Under the pieces are notes generated by a model. The model searched no databases. It was not told where the DNA came from and saw only the letters and a list, made by a program, of their open reading frames with translations. From contig CM024183.1 of assembly GCA_013433145.1 (NCBI GenBank), positions 7,235,703-7,299,702 of the forward strand: DNA of 64,000 bases, read 5' to 3'. Both the position numbers and the translations under genes were made by a program. The stretch's first letter is position 1. Every line of letters starts with the position of its first letter. This stretch comes from Ascaris suum (taxonomy: Eukaryota; Nematoda; Chromadorea; Rhabditida; Ascarididae). Shown here in pieces: positions 1 through 53,808 of this stretch.

Positions 1-335
1 TGCGAAAGACCTCAACAGCTTGGCAGAATTGAACGATTAATTTCACCTTTCTTTGTGTTAACTGTCATGAAAGTGGCTAATGTTTATGAGAGGTTGGTGA
101 TTTTGTGTTGACTATTTTTGCATGGTGAAAGGGGGGGGGTGGGGGGAGGGGGACGTTGTGCATGCTATGATTAGGCGAATTAAAAAAGCATAAAAAAGGC
201 AAAGGCTTGAGAACTTTTGTCTCTCTTTTTTTTTTTAATATTGCTGTCTTGCATGGAAAAATTATTCTTGAATTGGTGATAATATGAGGTAAAATTTAAT
301 ACAGAGTAGAAATTTTTTTCATCGATATTTTATAG
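1..335. other. Left edge: intronic sequence upstream of the first visible rootletin exon
   Basis: No exon with a convincing donor is visible. The first 40 bases read like coding in one frame (a short Ala-Lys-Asp-Leu-Asn stretch) but meet a TAA and have no GT donor, so I treat the stretch as intron. It contains a G-rich run near 129-152. The exon at 336 starts in phase 0, so the upstream exon outside the window must end in phase 0. Confidence 0.5.
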
Positions 336-25123
<24,788 letters not shown>

Positions 25124-25566
25124 GAGTTACCTAGTTATCGTTTCGTCTAGGCGCAAGCTTTAAGTGGGAGTGGAGGGAGGTGGAAGGCTCGAATGATTCT
25201 TTTATAAACTTGCCACGTGATAGTTCTTCTGGAATATAATTTAATTCATTTTGTTCCCACAACCTATAAAGTATGCACTACTTTGCCATTGCCATTTGTT
25301 TACTGTATAATTCTCGCTCTACTACGTGCGCAACCTTATACCTTTCCAAATTACCTGCCTTCTGTGCAGTGGGATGGCGAGAAAACAATGGACTACCTTA
25401 TTTCACCGGAAGTCTCATGGAACATAAAACTTGCGTATTTCAGGGACATTCTCAGGGGTACACTAAATTATTTGAATAATTTGGCCTCTTATGCAGCTCA
25501 TTGCTGCAATTTTAACACTTTTTGAAGCTTTAGCTGCTCTCATAAGGGCACTTATTATTTCACTGC

Positions 25567-25572
25567 AATAAA
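25567..25572 (+). terminator. che-10: AATAAA polyadenylation signal for rootletin
   Basis: An exact AATAAA hexamer lies 444 bases after the proposed stop, and no further coding exon is visible between them. It fits a 3' UTR of about 0.45 kb. Confidence 0.55.
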
Positions 25573-26999
25573 TTTCATTCTTTTTCTCAGCGCGACCAAT
25601 TTGCTATGGCTATTTTAAAATTAATATAGCGTTGAAGTCGTTTTTGTAGCATTTCGTAAGATGGATTTTATCCAGGTAAATTTGGGCTGATTATTTCTAT
25701 CCAGGTAAATTTAGGCTGATTATTTCTATTGGGGGGAATTTTTTTTGGGGCAACAAAGATGTCACATTTTATGCAAATTGGTTGAAATGCTTCTATCATT
25801 TTTCATCGCCCTATAGTATCGGCATTCGTATGGGTAGATGCAACGAGCATTTCAGCTAGTTTTTATTTATTGTCTTCATCAAATTTTCCTTTATAAGGAG
25901 ATAAGAAATACGATATGCGAAAGGGGAAATTTCTGATTTTTTCATGAATTTTGTGCTATATGCATGTTTTTATTTTATTTTATTTTATTGGGCAGTAATT
26001 GAATATATCACACTTTAAAGTGATTTGCTGCATCGTAATACTCGCTGTATTCTCCAAGATGAAAACCTTTATTGAGATAGATTGTAGTTTGTAAGTCTTG
26101 ATTTTGTGGCTTTAGTAAATTACTGGGGAAGTTTTTGGGGGGATGGAAGGTGGGGAGGAAGGGAAGGAGGTTTTCTCCACCTTACAATGAAAGCACCCAT
26201 TTTTCTTGACATCTTAAGCAATCCAATCCATATGAGCGCTATTTCTTCTTTCGGAATTTTTAGTCGTCATTCAAATAATGCACGATAATATTAGTGAAGG
26301 TATTGCTTTCACTAAATATCCGTCATTTTTCTCTGACATCTTTGCACACCTCATTTTGTGGTTAGATCACATATTAGCTTCAACATTTCCAAACGCAAGG
26401 ATTAATTTGATGTAAAATGTCAAAGATGGTTGAAAGCAGATGCGGGTACAATCTTGGAGTAACAAAAGGGGACAAATGGTAATTCGTGGTCATTACTTTC
26501 GGACTGACCGCTAATGTCAAATAGGGAAAGATCTGATCTGCACAGACCATATAATATAATCATAATGCACCGATCCATGGTTTACCGGCACTATATAATA
26601 TATTCGAATACGATCGGTTCGGTCTTTCAACCCATAAAATCTAAGCTGTATTGTAATCTCTGAGCATAGTTCAGATAGTCTATCAATATCGAGAGGTAAT
26701 CAATACTCGCCGTCTCAGTACTATCAACGTGATATTCCTATAGCTAAATGAGTGTACAATATGAATGTATTTTGTGGATTTAAATGCCTAAATAAGATTT
26801 TCGATGAATGCTGTGCATTAGAATCCGAAATAATTTATTTGAGGATCCTTCAAATATTGAATAAATCCATAACATTGTCCTTCTAGAGTAGGTTCCGTGC
26901 ACCGTTGTGACCTATTATGGTGATCCTGGACTCTATTCAAAAATATATGGTACTTATATTCAAAAAATATTCTAAGAATTGTTTGTTTTTTAATTTCAG
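25573..26999. other. Intergenic stretch between rootletin and the HORMA gene
   Basis: No exon with compatible splice sites or sustained coding composition is seen on either strand. It holds TTTTA runs near 25975-25990 and a G-rich run near 26131-26173. It presumably contains the HORMA promoter, but no promoter motif can be assigned. Confidence 0.5.
25671..25728. repeat. Two-copy 29-bp tandem duplication
   Basis: Copies at 25671-25699 and 25700-25728 differ at one base (ttgggc versus ttaggc). They lie just downstream of the rootletin polyadenylation signal, so this is a recent local duplication. It has no visible coding role. Confidence 0.85.
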
Positions 27000-27000
27000 A
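26991..27000 (+). promoter_or_regulatory. Candidate spliced-leader trans-splice acceptor for the HORMA gene
   Basis: TAATTTCAG precedes an exon of 39 bases (27000-27038) whose only ATG (27032) is followed by a phase-1 donor. No upstream exon with a matching donor is visible, so the site fits spliced-leader addition 32 bases before the start codon. An unseen cis exon is the alternative. Confidence 0.4.
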
Positions 27001-27031
27001 TATAAGGAAGAAGACAACAATCGTTGTACAT

Positions 27032-44168
<17,137 letters not shown>

Positions 44169-45739
44169 GTTATTGGTGTTTCTTGATTACTTCTTTCTTA
44201 TTGGGATAATACCCCTTGCTAGTTGAAAATCCGGCTCAGAATTGTGGTTGAGGTGTAAGGAATTGTAGCTGAGGTGAGAGAACAGGACGCTTTTGAAATG
44301 ATTGAATTGAACTCATCAGTATATGGACAAAAGGCTACTTCGTTGTTATGCCTTGATGGTTTCAAATTGGTGAACTCCATAGTTGGTTTTTGGCATTTAT
44401 ACGCCTAGAGAAGATTTTTTCCCTTGTCTTAACTCTCAGTTCTGGTAAAAAGTTGTTATGGAATTTTGCGGACCATTAGTGCGGATCATAGGTGGTCATT
44501 AGAGGATGTTTCTTTGTTTTTCGTTCTACAATGCTTTCCGCTCTCTTTATGTTTTTGCTCTTCATATTGGCCACGAGAGTAGATCTTTACTCCCTTGTTA
44601 ACACCTAATGCGCTTCGCTGCATATCGTTTGCTCCTCGCATGCTTTTATGAAGCATCATGAAATCGTTCTGAAGAAGCCTATCCGTGGCCAGACAAATGT
44701 CTTCAAGTTTTTCTGGCAAAAATGTTTGATGCGCGATTTTCATAGCCTTATTTCGACATTTCGTTTTGCATCATTGCTTTATACTAGGATTAATCGTTAA
44801 ATCTGCAACAGGTAATTGTAGTTGCTTTAAGACAGAATAAGATATATTCCTCCGATTTTTCGCGTTTGGTAAGGTGCATTATAATCACGATTTTTTTCTT
44901 TTTCTTTTCTTCTTTTTTTTGGTAGAAGAGGTGTCTAAGATGGATTCGAAGAGTAGAGGTCTTTTTTGTGCTATCCACTCAACGAGAAAGAACCACGATT
45001 ATGATAGGAAGTGAATTGTTATAGTGCATGAAGTCGAAACGTCTCTTTTGCGAGTTATCTGTAAAGTGTTAAAACTCTGTCAACCATTTGAGCTTTAATG
45101 GAAGTATTTGCGGCGTCTCACGTGCCAGCATTATAAAAACTAGGCGATCGGAAATTAGCGCTTCCGATACTTGCGTCTGCGAAGATGTACCGTTGTGCAA
45201 ATACCTGTGGCACCAATGTCTCTGTCTTAGATGTTCAATGGTGCTGATGTCTAGTTGAATGCTTCATATTGCAACTCTCTAATGATCCAGCAGGTTTTTG
45301 TGGAGAGGGCGTTTTGCGCGTTTTTTTTAAAAGTCTTGTTAATTAGTGAGTCGATGCCATGAGTTTTGAAGTAAAAGATAACTGCAATGGTTGATAACTT
45401 CTAGCTGGCACTAGAAATTGAAATCTGTGGACAACACACGCGTTGGTTTAGGAGGTGAGAATTTCTGAGTTTTTTTTCGGGAAGAAATAATGACATTGAA
45501 CGTCGCAGTTTCATCTATGGCTGAAGGTAGCAGTAGGCTTTACTCCCTCAATTACTGAAATAACCTCTCGACTTTCAGGCTTCAAGTAATCATCCTTGAA
45601 ATGTTGACACATCAAATGCGGATATCGCTCGAACTGGCTAAGCTGTGCGTTAGTTGTCTGGAGTGTTCTAAGGAAGTTTTGTTGGATTAACTCATCAAGT
45701 AGTCTCTTCTCAGCAGTTTTTGTTTTTATAAATTAAAAT

Positions 45740-48700
45740 GTTGTTACCTGTGAGTAAATTATACATCCCGATTATCTGTGAGTAAATGCTTGAAGAGTTA
45801 TGATCAGCAGTTGATGAAGTGAATGCTGTGTGAGGAAAATGGAAGTTGAATTGAGTTTGGGTTCTGCCCAATAAGTGCTTGTCTGTTGCTTCCATGTGAT
45901 AAATGAGATGATGTAATGGAAGTGATGACTTGATAGAAAGTTTTTCATGTTGGAATATTTCCATTAAGAGGCATGCTATGTTGAAAGTAAAATCTTCGAA
46001 GCGAATGGAAGTGAAAACTGAGGCCTTTAACGTCTTACCGGGTTTCGTTGGCGTTTATATTGTTTCCTTATCGCTATTTCCTTTTCCATTCATGGCGTTG
46101 TTGCGATGTTGTTTCTTTACTAAAGAAATTCTAAAGATGCAAGCTTGTGGATAGTATTGTTTCAAATATTTTCTGCGCTTTTTTTTTGTAATTTGTTGAA
46201 GTTTCTGATTTCTTGGTTGTGTAAGCTCACTGCAATGTTGTGGGGTTGATTTTTGTCTTAAGGAGCTAATATATGTTCTTGTATAGTGCATTTATTTATG
46301 GAGATCTATGGAGAATTACGCGGAGCTCGAGTGGTCTGTGACACTTCTTGTGCAAATGGTGTAAGGAGATTTTTTTTTGTGGACGTTTTTTTTTCAGTTC
46401 TTTGCAGATTTCTTTGATGATTTTATTGCTGGCATTGTTGTAGATTGTTTGTTCGCCGATTTGTGGCTACTAATTGGAGTTAATGTTGTTGATGTTTTGG
46501 CCAAAATTATGGCAGATGGATGAGATTAAGTGATATGATGTGATGAGGATCGAAGTTCTTTACTATGAAGTGGAATTTTTCTTCGATAATTTGTATTGGT
46601 AGAATTTTCCTCTTGCATTTTGTTGTTTGGCACTGGTCGAGTTTCATTGGAATTTGAATAAACTAACGTCATTTTGATATATAAGCACGATGTTATTTAT
46701 GATCGTTGGAAGCACTTTCAAAGATTTGTTTGACAATTGACAAGGATGATTTCCTTGACGGTAACTAATTCCGCATTTACCTGTGCAATTTTTTACCTAT
46801 GCATATAAGTTTAATTTGTAGAATATATCATCGTTTCGATTTCGTTTAGAAATCCTAAGGTACTCAATTTCGGAGGTCTAGATCATGAGAATGAGGGTGG
46901 AGTGCCTCAAAAATTAAGGCAAAACTTAGTGGTGTGTCGCTTTGGTGGATGTTCCACAAATGAGCCAAGTGCATTGTCGAATAAGTCCTATCTTATATGG
47001 GAGGATGATTGACAGAAGGGAAGGGGCGGAGCGAGTAGGTGGGATTCTCCAAGTGTTGGTTTATGTGTCCTTGGCTTGGATGTGCTTGTTTTAACGGTAT
47101 TGGCTGTAGAACTGCTTTAATGGTAAGCGGCTCAGGGACAGTGGTCTTTTCAGTATTGAAGCAGTATCGGGTATTCAGTTGTAGTTTGAAAATTTCAATT
47201 TTGAAGCTAAATGCATCCAAGCATTTCACTTAAAAGCTAAATGCTTTGAGAGCTAATTAGCCTCTAAGACCCGATGCCATGGTGAGTTTTTATTAAAAAG
47301 TTAGAAATGCTTGGGAAAGTTTTTTTAGAACTTCGTGGGTAAGTTGAGGAAGGATGTGGATATCTGTTCGCGTGTTCGCTTGTTCAAATGTTTGATTATC
47401 ACGAAACGGGTAGGATTTTCCCCAAATAGTTGTCAATTGGATTTGCGTATGTACCGATATTTCGTTCAACGGTCGCTGAGTTATCAGCTAAATTTTCACC
47501 TTATCAGCTAATAGATCAGTGTGTTTCTAGAGTTAGAGCATTTTTTGAAAACCGGAAGTCGCCCACTCAACTATCTTCCTCGAAGTGGAATAATTCGGTT
47601 TCTCTTGCTTACCCTTCTCCTTTTTTTAGCATCCGGAAGACCTGTTGATTTCTGTCAATCACATCAGACAAGGGCGTTTCAATTCTACCATGCCGACTCT
47701 TCTCCCACCTTTCCTTATTTTTATCATTCAAAAGCGTTGCTGTGGTATTGCCTTTATTTAAGGATAACTTCGGCTCGCGCTGTGTTCATATTACATGGAT
47801 TTCCATTCTGCTCATGGTGAGAGCTGGTATTGCCTTCTTCCCAGTTGACTGCTATATGAGCATGAATCGGTTTCATTGCAAATAGGGGATTCTTTTTTCC
47901 TTATTCTTTATGGTTTTTACATGCATGCTGCTGAAGCGAGAGAGCTATTCAAAGGATGACAGTTGCGGACACTTGCGCTATCGTCCTGTTTTATGATCCA
48001 TCAAAGAAAGGCTGATCAACCAGTATGGCGTAATACCTTTGATTCCACCGCCTACGAAGTGCGCATTCGGATTTCACTATGACTTTTGACACAATATTGG
48101 AGGTCACTTAAAGTGACCAGCACAAACGGTACTGGTCTAGTCGAGAAATTATTGCAATTCTCGTTGTGCGTAGTTATTTCCATAAAATGAAACTCGCTGC
48201 AGAAATATTTTGATTTGATTCGATTCGATAAAATGAAAGTTGAATTGTCCGTAGGAGGATATTTCTTTTATTTATTTTCTTGTCTATTTATTTGTTTGTT
48301 TGTTTATTTGCTTTATTTTATTTTTTTTATTCACCTTCCTACGGAGTGAAAATAAGCGAAAGTTCGCATTGATTTCATTTTGATTTTTAAGCAGAAGTGA
48401 TGAAATAAATTGTATGTGGAATACGAATATAGACGTATAGAAATTATAGGAACTCCACATTTCCATCACTGATAACATAGAAAACATTTTTGTGTAATTT
48501 CTACATTTCTGGATGTTTATTGAAAATTTGCTTGCTTTTTTCCCGACCATTTGCTCATTCAGAAATACTCAAATATTATTGAACATTCATCAATAAATGG
48601 CTCTTGGCTAAGATTCCTATAGATTGTCGATTGTTGCTATCACTGTTAAGCTATCATTATCATCATCTGCGCTGTTTCTTTCAAATGTATGATAAGCAAT

Positions 48701-50976
48701 CGAATCGAAAAACTCCATCTATACAGTAAAAGATGGAGAACAATTTTTATCGATTGATTGAAAATATTTTACTCCTTTTATAATAAGATGGCATATTGAA
48801 ACTACAATGTGGTTTGTATTTTTGGGAAAGATTGAAATATTACACGAATTAACTAATTGAAATGTATGGATATTGTAACGTTTTTACTCGTGACATATGC
48901 AAATGATTTCCAAACTATCTCAATATCTAAGAGAAACAAACAACAATTATTTCATCAATGATGAAGCGATTATAGGATGAATGCGAATAGAAATCATTGA
49001 ACGCTATGAGAAAGAAAAGATTCATGTATCTTCCTTGAAGGATTTTATTAGGACTTTAGAAATACTTTCTTTTTTTTTTTTCTAAATATACTAGATATAA
49101 ATTTTGCGTGAATTTTGATTTTCAATTTTAGTTCTTCTCAAAAGCTCGCTGAAAAGTGAGATACAGACCTAAGGACTTCAAGTCATACTAAATTGGATGT
49201 CTTGTACTATTAGGCGATAGTAGTTTGATAATACGCATTACAATATCAAAAATGACTGAATCATTGTTTGTGTGCGGAAGCATTTCGATGATTGAACATT
49301 AGCAAGGGAATATTTCATCTTCAGCTTCAGCTCGAATTTTGAATTATTGTGGCCATCTTGGTCATCTATGAATCGATATGACGTTACGATACAATCAATT
49401 CCCGTTCCTCATGCTGTAATCATCATTCATATGGAAAAAATTTTATACTCTTTAATGGTTTTCTTTATGATTCTATTTAATTATAGCTATATTTGCATAA
49501 GTTCTATTGAATTTAGCCGTATATGTAAGGTTGATGGTCATTGAACTTTTTTTTTTTCATTATTAAAAGAGAACAATTAAACTATTTCATGAATTGATTC
49601 GACTTTCAGAGAAATTCTATAGACATTATTAGATATAATATTTAAACTTGAATTTCATAGAATGGAGTCGATGTTCTCAACGAAGTAGTAACATAACTAG
49701 GTAAACCGAGTTGATCAATCATTGTTGGTGATCTCTTATGAGTGAGTAAACCTAATAAAAGCTCTAATTAGGTGTTTAAATTGGCTTTTATTATTGATCA
49801 GTATATGACATAAAAATCTCACTATGAACGTCAATAAGGTGAGCTAATCAATTTAGAAGTTTCCGTTTACCTGGATGAAGGGTCATTATGTAAGCAAATT
49901 TATCCAACTAGATAATTAAGAAACAATTCGATCATCTGGGTGCAAATGATCATTCAACAGGGGAACTTAGTTACAGACAACATAGTTGTTTATATGCTAA
50001 TATTGCCTATATGTGGAAAGCGCATTGTATTGGTATGTCAACTAACCTCTCAATTGCATATTAATCCAGCGTTGATATGTTCGAGCTTTTTTTTAAAATT
50101 TTGCTAAGTGAATTTGCATATTTAATAAGACTCGTTCAGCAGTAAGATAGAGTTGTTCCCATAGCAGAAAATTTGCATATTTAACGAGAAATGAAGGAAA
50201 CATTTCGAGGGATCCTCCCTAGTGCAATAGTTGGTTATTTAAAACAAAATTGAAATATTCAAAAGCACCTTGAAGATGGTTTCCAAATTGATTACTCCCA
50301 AATCGAATACTCTCTTCGCCGTTTGCCCATTATTCGTATACGAGTATGGAATCTTGAATTTAACCTTTCTTTTGCCGGGCTGAAAAAAAAATTTATATTC
50401 ATTTCGTTTTCGGTACGAATAAAAAAGAATTATCTATTCAGAGTTGTATGGGAGGAGAAGAAAGAAGGAGAAAAGGATAATGCAATTAGCTTACTTGCAG
50501 AAGGAAAATACGGGAAAGCAGTAAATTGTTCTGCGAACTATTATTAGAGCTTTCAAAGTTGAATTGATAATGCAATGCTTGCTCCAATCTCTACCCGATT
50601 TTTAGTAACATCATAGAAGTGTTTTCGGACTTTTTTTTTTTTTTTGTTAGTCATATACAATAACAGTGCTTAATGTGATGCTGTGAGTGGTATCAAGCTC
50701 GTTAGTGATAACCGCAAAATTCGTCTTATATTATTTGCTTCTGTTCTATGAATGATTCTTCTAAAGAATGTGCTATCGAGCTTCCAGAGTTGTCCAGTGT
50801 CCGGACTTTTTCTCTTTCGAAATCGACAGAGTATTCAGAGTGAATCCTATTAAAAGAAACTAAGTAATTAAAACCAAACAAAGCTACTAAGTATCGATTC
50901 AAATAATTCGTTCATTCCCCTTGGAATTGAAATCACAGCTTAAGAACAACACTAAAATCATTCATTACATTGGCAG
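45740..50976. other. Long stretch without a supportable gene
   Basis: About 5.2 kb, AT-rich. Isolated open frames occur on + at 47521-47820, on minus at 45710-45964 and 46993-47229, and on + at 50440-50547 (Glu/Lys-rich, after an ATTCAG acceptor). None chains to another exon in phase. A TTTA/TTTG-rich patch lies at 48254-48325. Any of these could be an exon of an unrecognised gene. Confidence 0.4.
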
Positions 50977-51420
50977 CTGCACCAGTTCTTGACCGTAAAT
51001 CACAAGAACTCGACGATGTTGTTGGTGATTACATCGTTCTGACGTGTAAGGAAGTGAGCGGAACTGGAACCTTTTCCGTGAAATGGATGATCGATGGTAA
51101 ACGTGTACATAATTGACCAATTGGCACAACCGTCTCGATAAATTTTTTCTTCGCTTCTTCGACATGTCCATTCTCAAAGGAATTTGTGCACTCGAGAACT
51201 TTTGAGCACTAGATACGATTTACAGTATTCCCTCCCCCAAGCTATTTCTTCAGTAATTAATTTGTTCGCAATAAATACGGTAGTTAAACCATAGCAGTAT
51301 TTCAGGTGTTGTTCACATCAGGTTTAAGAAGATGCATGATGAGAGAGATAGAAGTGAAAGCTGCAAGCAACAGCGGGGAGTCGAACCCCAGTGTTTTTAC
51401 ATCTGGACGAGGACGTTTAT
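50977..51420 (+). CDS. Partial Ig-like (I-set) domain exons
   Basis: Exon 50977-51096 follows TTGGCAG and ends at GATG|GTAAAC. It encodes the first half of an I-set fold: a leading Ala-Pro-Val, a VGDYIVLTC strand with the first cysteine, then GTFSVKWMIDG with the core tryptophan. A second piece after TTTCAG at 51306 includes IEVKAASNSGES, which resembles the last strand of such a domain (A-x-N-x-x-G). The phases of the two pieces disagree and the middle strands and tyrosine corner are not visible, so an exon is missing, a base is lost, or the gene is decaying. I-set domains are common in nematode muscle giant proteins and cell-surface proteins; this one cannot be assigned. Confidence 0.45.
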
Positions 51421-53686
51421 GCACTATGTCAGTGCCAAGAGCGGCATTTGACTGCCAGCATCTCGCACTTTCGGCTCCTATCCTCCTTCTCATACAAATT
51501 CATTATGATGTTTCTAAAGGGAACGAAGAGCTATGATACGACCGTTGCATCCTACATTCTCATCTTGGTTATTAATAACTATCGTCCTCAATAATATATA
51601 GAATGGGTCCAAACTATGGTAGCAATATTTCGCATGTGTCTAGCTTCTCATCTGTTGACAACAGCATGGCCACTGCAGTTTCTTTTTCTCTTGCCCCATT
51701 CCACACAGTCCTCTTGTCATCGCATTAATATCTTTTCTTTCGTCTTGTGGGGGCTCTCGGTTAGGACAGTTCGCGTCCTTCCGAAGTATGCTGGAGAGCC
51801 ATGTTGTTGAGCGATGTACTATTCTTGAGCTTGGCGTTATCCAGGTGGGGAAAGACAAGCAATGACGGTCATCTTATCTTCAGAGAGAATGTGACTGAAA
51901 ATTACAAAGCTACTGATGGAATGGTGGATTCATTGAACGTTCGTGAGAAACATGTTGGAATGGTTGGGCAAGGATCTCAAAACTCCTCTTAATGCCCATC
52001 TGTTCGCCGATAATGAAATGTATGTCGATCCTAAAAAATGGATGTTCACAAAGCACACAAAAAAGTATTCCCGATCAGAAAGTGTCCAGTACCAGCATAG
52101 TCACGACTTCTTAAATACCAGATTCCGTTTCACAAAGGGCAGCTTCACGTGATCGTCCATCCTGTCTTTCCCTCACGAATGATGGCCTTGAGGGTCATTC
52201 GCTTCACGGTTAAAACTGCGCTGATCTTTTGTATAGAAACCTACTGCTGCTGCTACCATCTCTAAAATCAGCAGCAAATACTGCACAGAAACGTCCCGAA
52301 CAAATTCTAACCGTAAGTGATTACCAATCCTTAGAGGGTTGCACAGTTTCTGTTAATAGAATCGGACGACTGCTCTTGAATTTGCTATGACACTTGGCGC
52401 GAACAGCTCTCTCATTCTGGAGATCTGCAGCACGAGTCTCTGGAAGTGCATCCAGCATCTGGGGCATCTTTGAGGTTACAGTTTATGCTGATCCATTTTA
52501 ATTGGTAGCTCATCTGAAGAAGGAGCCTGACGAACGTCTGGGAGTACTTCATCTTCCCATAGGCATCCTTAGGGATTTATCTAGGTCGAAGGGCGATCAT
52601 ACTGATTTGTGATTACTTAATGACTTTTCTGTTATCCAATCTAGTTGTTTGATCTGTCTGATTTTTTAATGAAATTTTTTTCACACTACCGCGTATATAC
52701 CCTATATGCACGAAAGATCTTGTATGACGCTGATTATTTGGTATGGAAAACGGTATTTTCACATAAGGGGGTGGCTAGAAACCTTTTAGAATTCTAGCTG
52801 AATGGAGTGAAATGGAATCAATTTTTAATAATATTTGTTGGAAGACAAACACGTACATATGAGCAGTTTCCACGGATGTTACGAGTGAAACGCGATCTGA
52901 GGGATGTGAGCAGCTAGTTGGTTGATGAGGGGCGCAAAAACTGAAGAAGGGTATATAGCGCGGACGGAACACCGCTTACATATGCGGATAGGATTACGTG
53001 TGCTCATTGCGTTCAGTTAAATTTTCCGCTTCTCACATTTCCTGTAACAAATACGATGGATGCTTGCTTTCTTAAGTATCATACTGCACGAATGGAACTT
53101 TTCAAGTAGCAGGCTTCGTTCCCACACTGAAAATCTCTGTTGCAGTTCTGTCAAGTTGCTTTTTAATCAGTGTCCTTTTTCCCTCACCCGAAGCAAAATA
53201 TATTAAAAAGTCTAATAAAAAGCGCAAAAATAAGCCTCATTAACGGTTTGAATATCGAATTTTCCAAACAGTTGTTCTCTCTATTCTGCCTCATGTGTCT
53301 GCATCGTTTAGCTTATATGAATATGCAATCAACCATATGAAAAGTCATTGAGTGCCATTTGCTAACAGTATATTATCAGTTCGTTCAATGATGATAAAGT
53401 GATTACCCTGGAATACTGTTAAAACGATGTGATATATTCCCGCATAGAAACAGTGTTAACCTTCTCAAAGTTCGAAAACTTTGCATAGCTTTTTTTGCTA
53501 GCGGATTATCGTCACGGGAATTTGCATATTCCAAGCACTGTAGTGATGATATTCGTAGGTCGATATTTTTCGTGCATCTTGTGTTGTTGACCTGAAAGTC
53601 AATGCTTACTTCCCTCTTTCCCTTGCTCATGCCCTATCCGCCGGGTCATCGCCACTACTTTCTCCCATTCGTCTCATCGATGCAAG
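51421..53686. other. Fragmentary coding-like sequence after the Ig-like exons
   Basis: A short piece after the TTCAG ending at 51882 (ENVTENYKATDGMVDSL) and another after 52270 (ANTAQKRPEQILT, with donor ACC|GTAAGT near 52315) could belong to the Ig-like gene. They do not chain convincingly. The rest shows nothing supportable. Confidence 0.25.
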
Positions 53687-53808
53687 AACCTGTTGCTGAA
53701 AGGTTGAAAGGTCCCGTAAATATCGACAATGCCCTCCGAGAGATGAAGCCCACTTCATCTTTGGCAGAATTTCAAGAGAGCTCGGCGAGGCGAGAAGAAT
53801 TATTCTAA
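53687..53808 (+). CDS. Possible terminal exon, unknown product
   Basis: After a GATGCAAG acceptor-like site, about 40 codons read as a charged peptide (VAERLKGPVNIDNALREM) and end at TAA 53806-53808. It could be the last exon of the Ig-like gene upstream. Only composition and an acceptor support it. Confidence 0.22.

Noticed and set aside
1..40. Possible tail of an upstream rootletin exon
   Set aside because: One frame looks coding for about 12 codons but meets TAA and has no GT donor.
45405..45690. Two + strand exons (45405-45454 and 45579-45690) that could end the HORMA gene
   Set aside because: They are phase-compatible, but the opposite strand over the same bases reads more protein-like, so I did not add them to the model. 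They remain an alternative.
47521..47820. 99-aa + ORF with a signal-peptide-like hydrophobic stretch
   Set aside because: It is isolated, crosses a strong CTTTTTTTAG acceptor-like site and has no partner exons.
51373..51425. tRNA-like T-arm on the minus strand (GGTTCGACTCC within complementary flanks)
   Set aside because: No matching acceptor stem, D-arm or box A lies at tRNA spacing, and the bases overlap the Ig-like frame.
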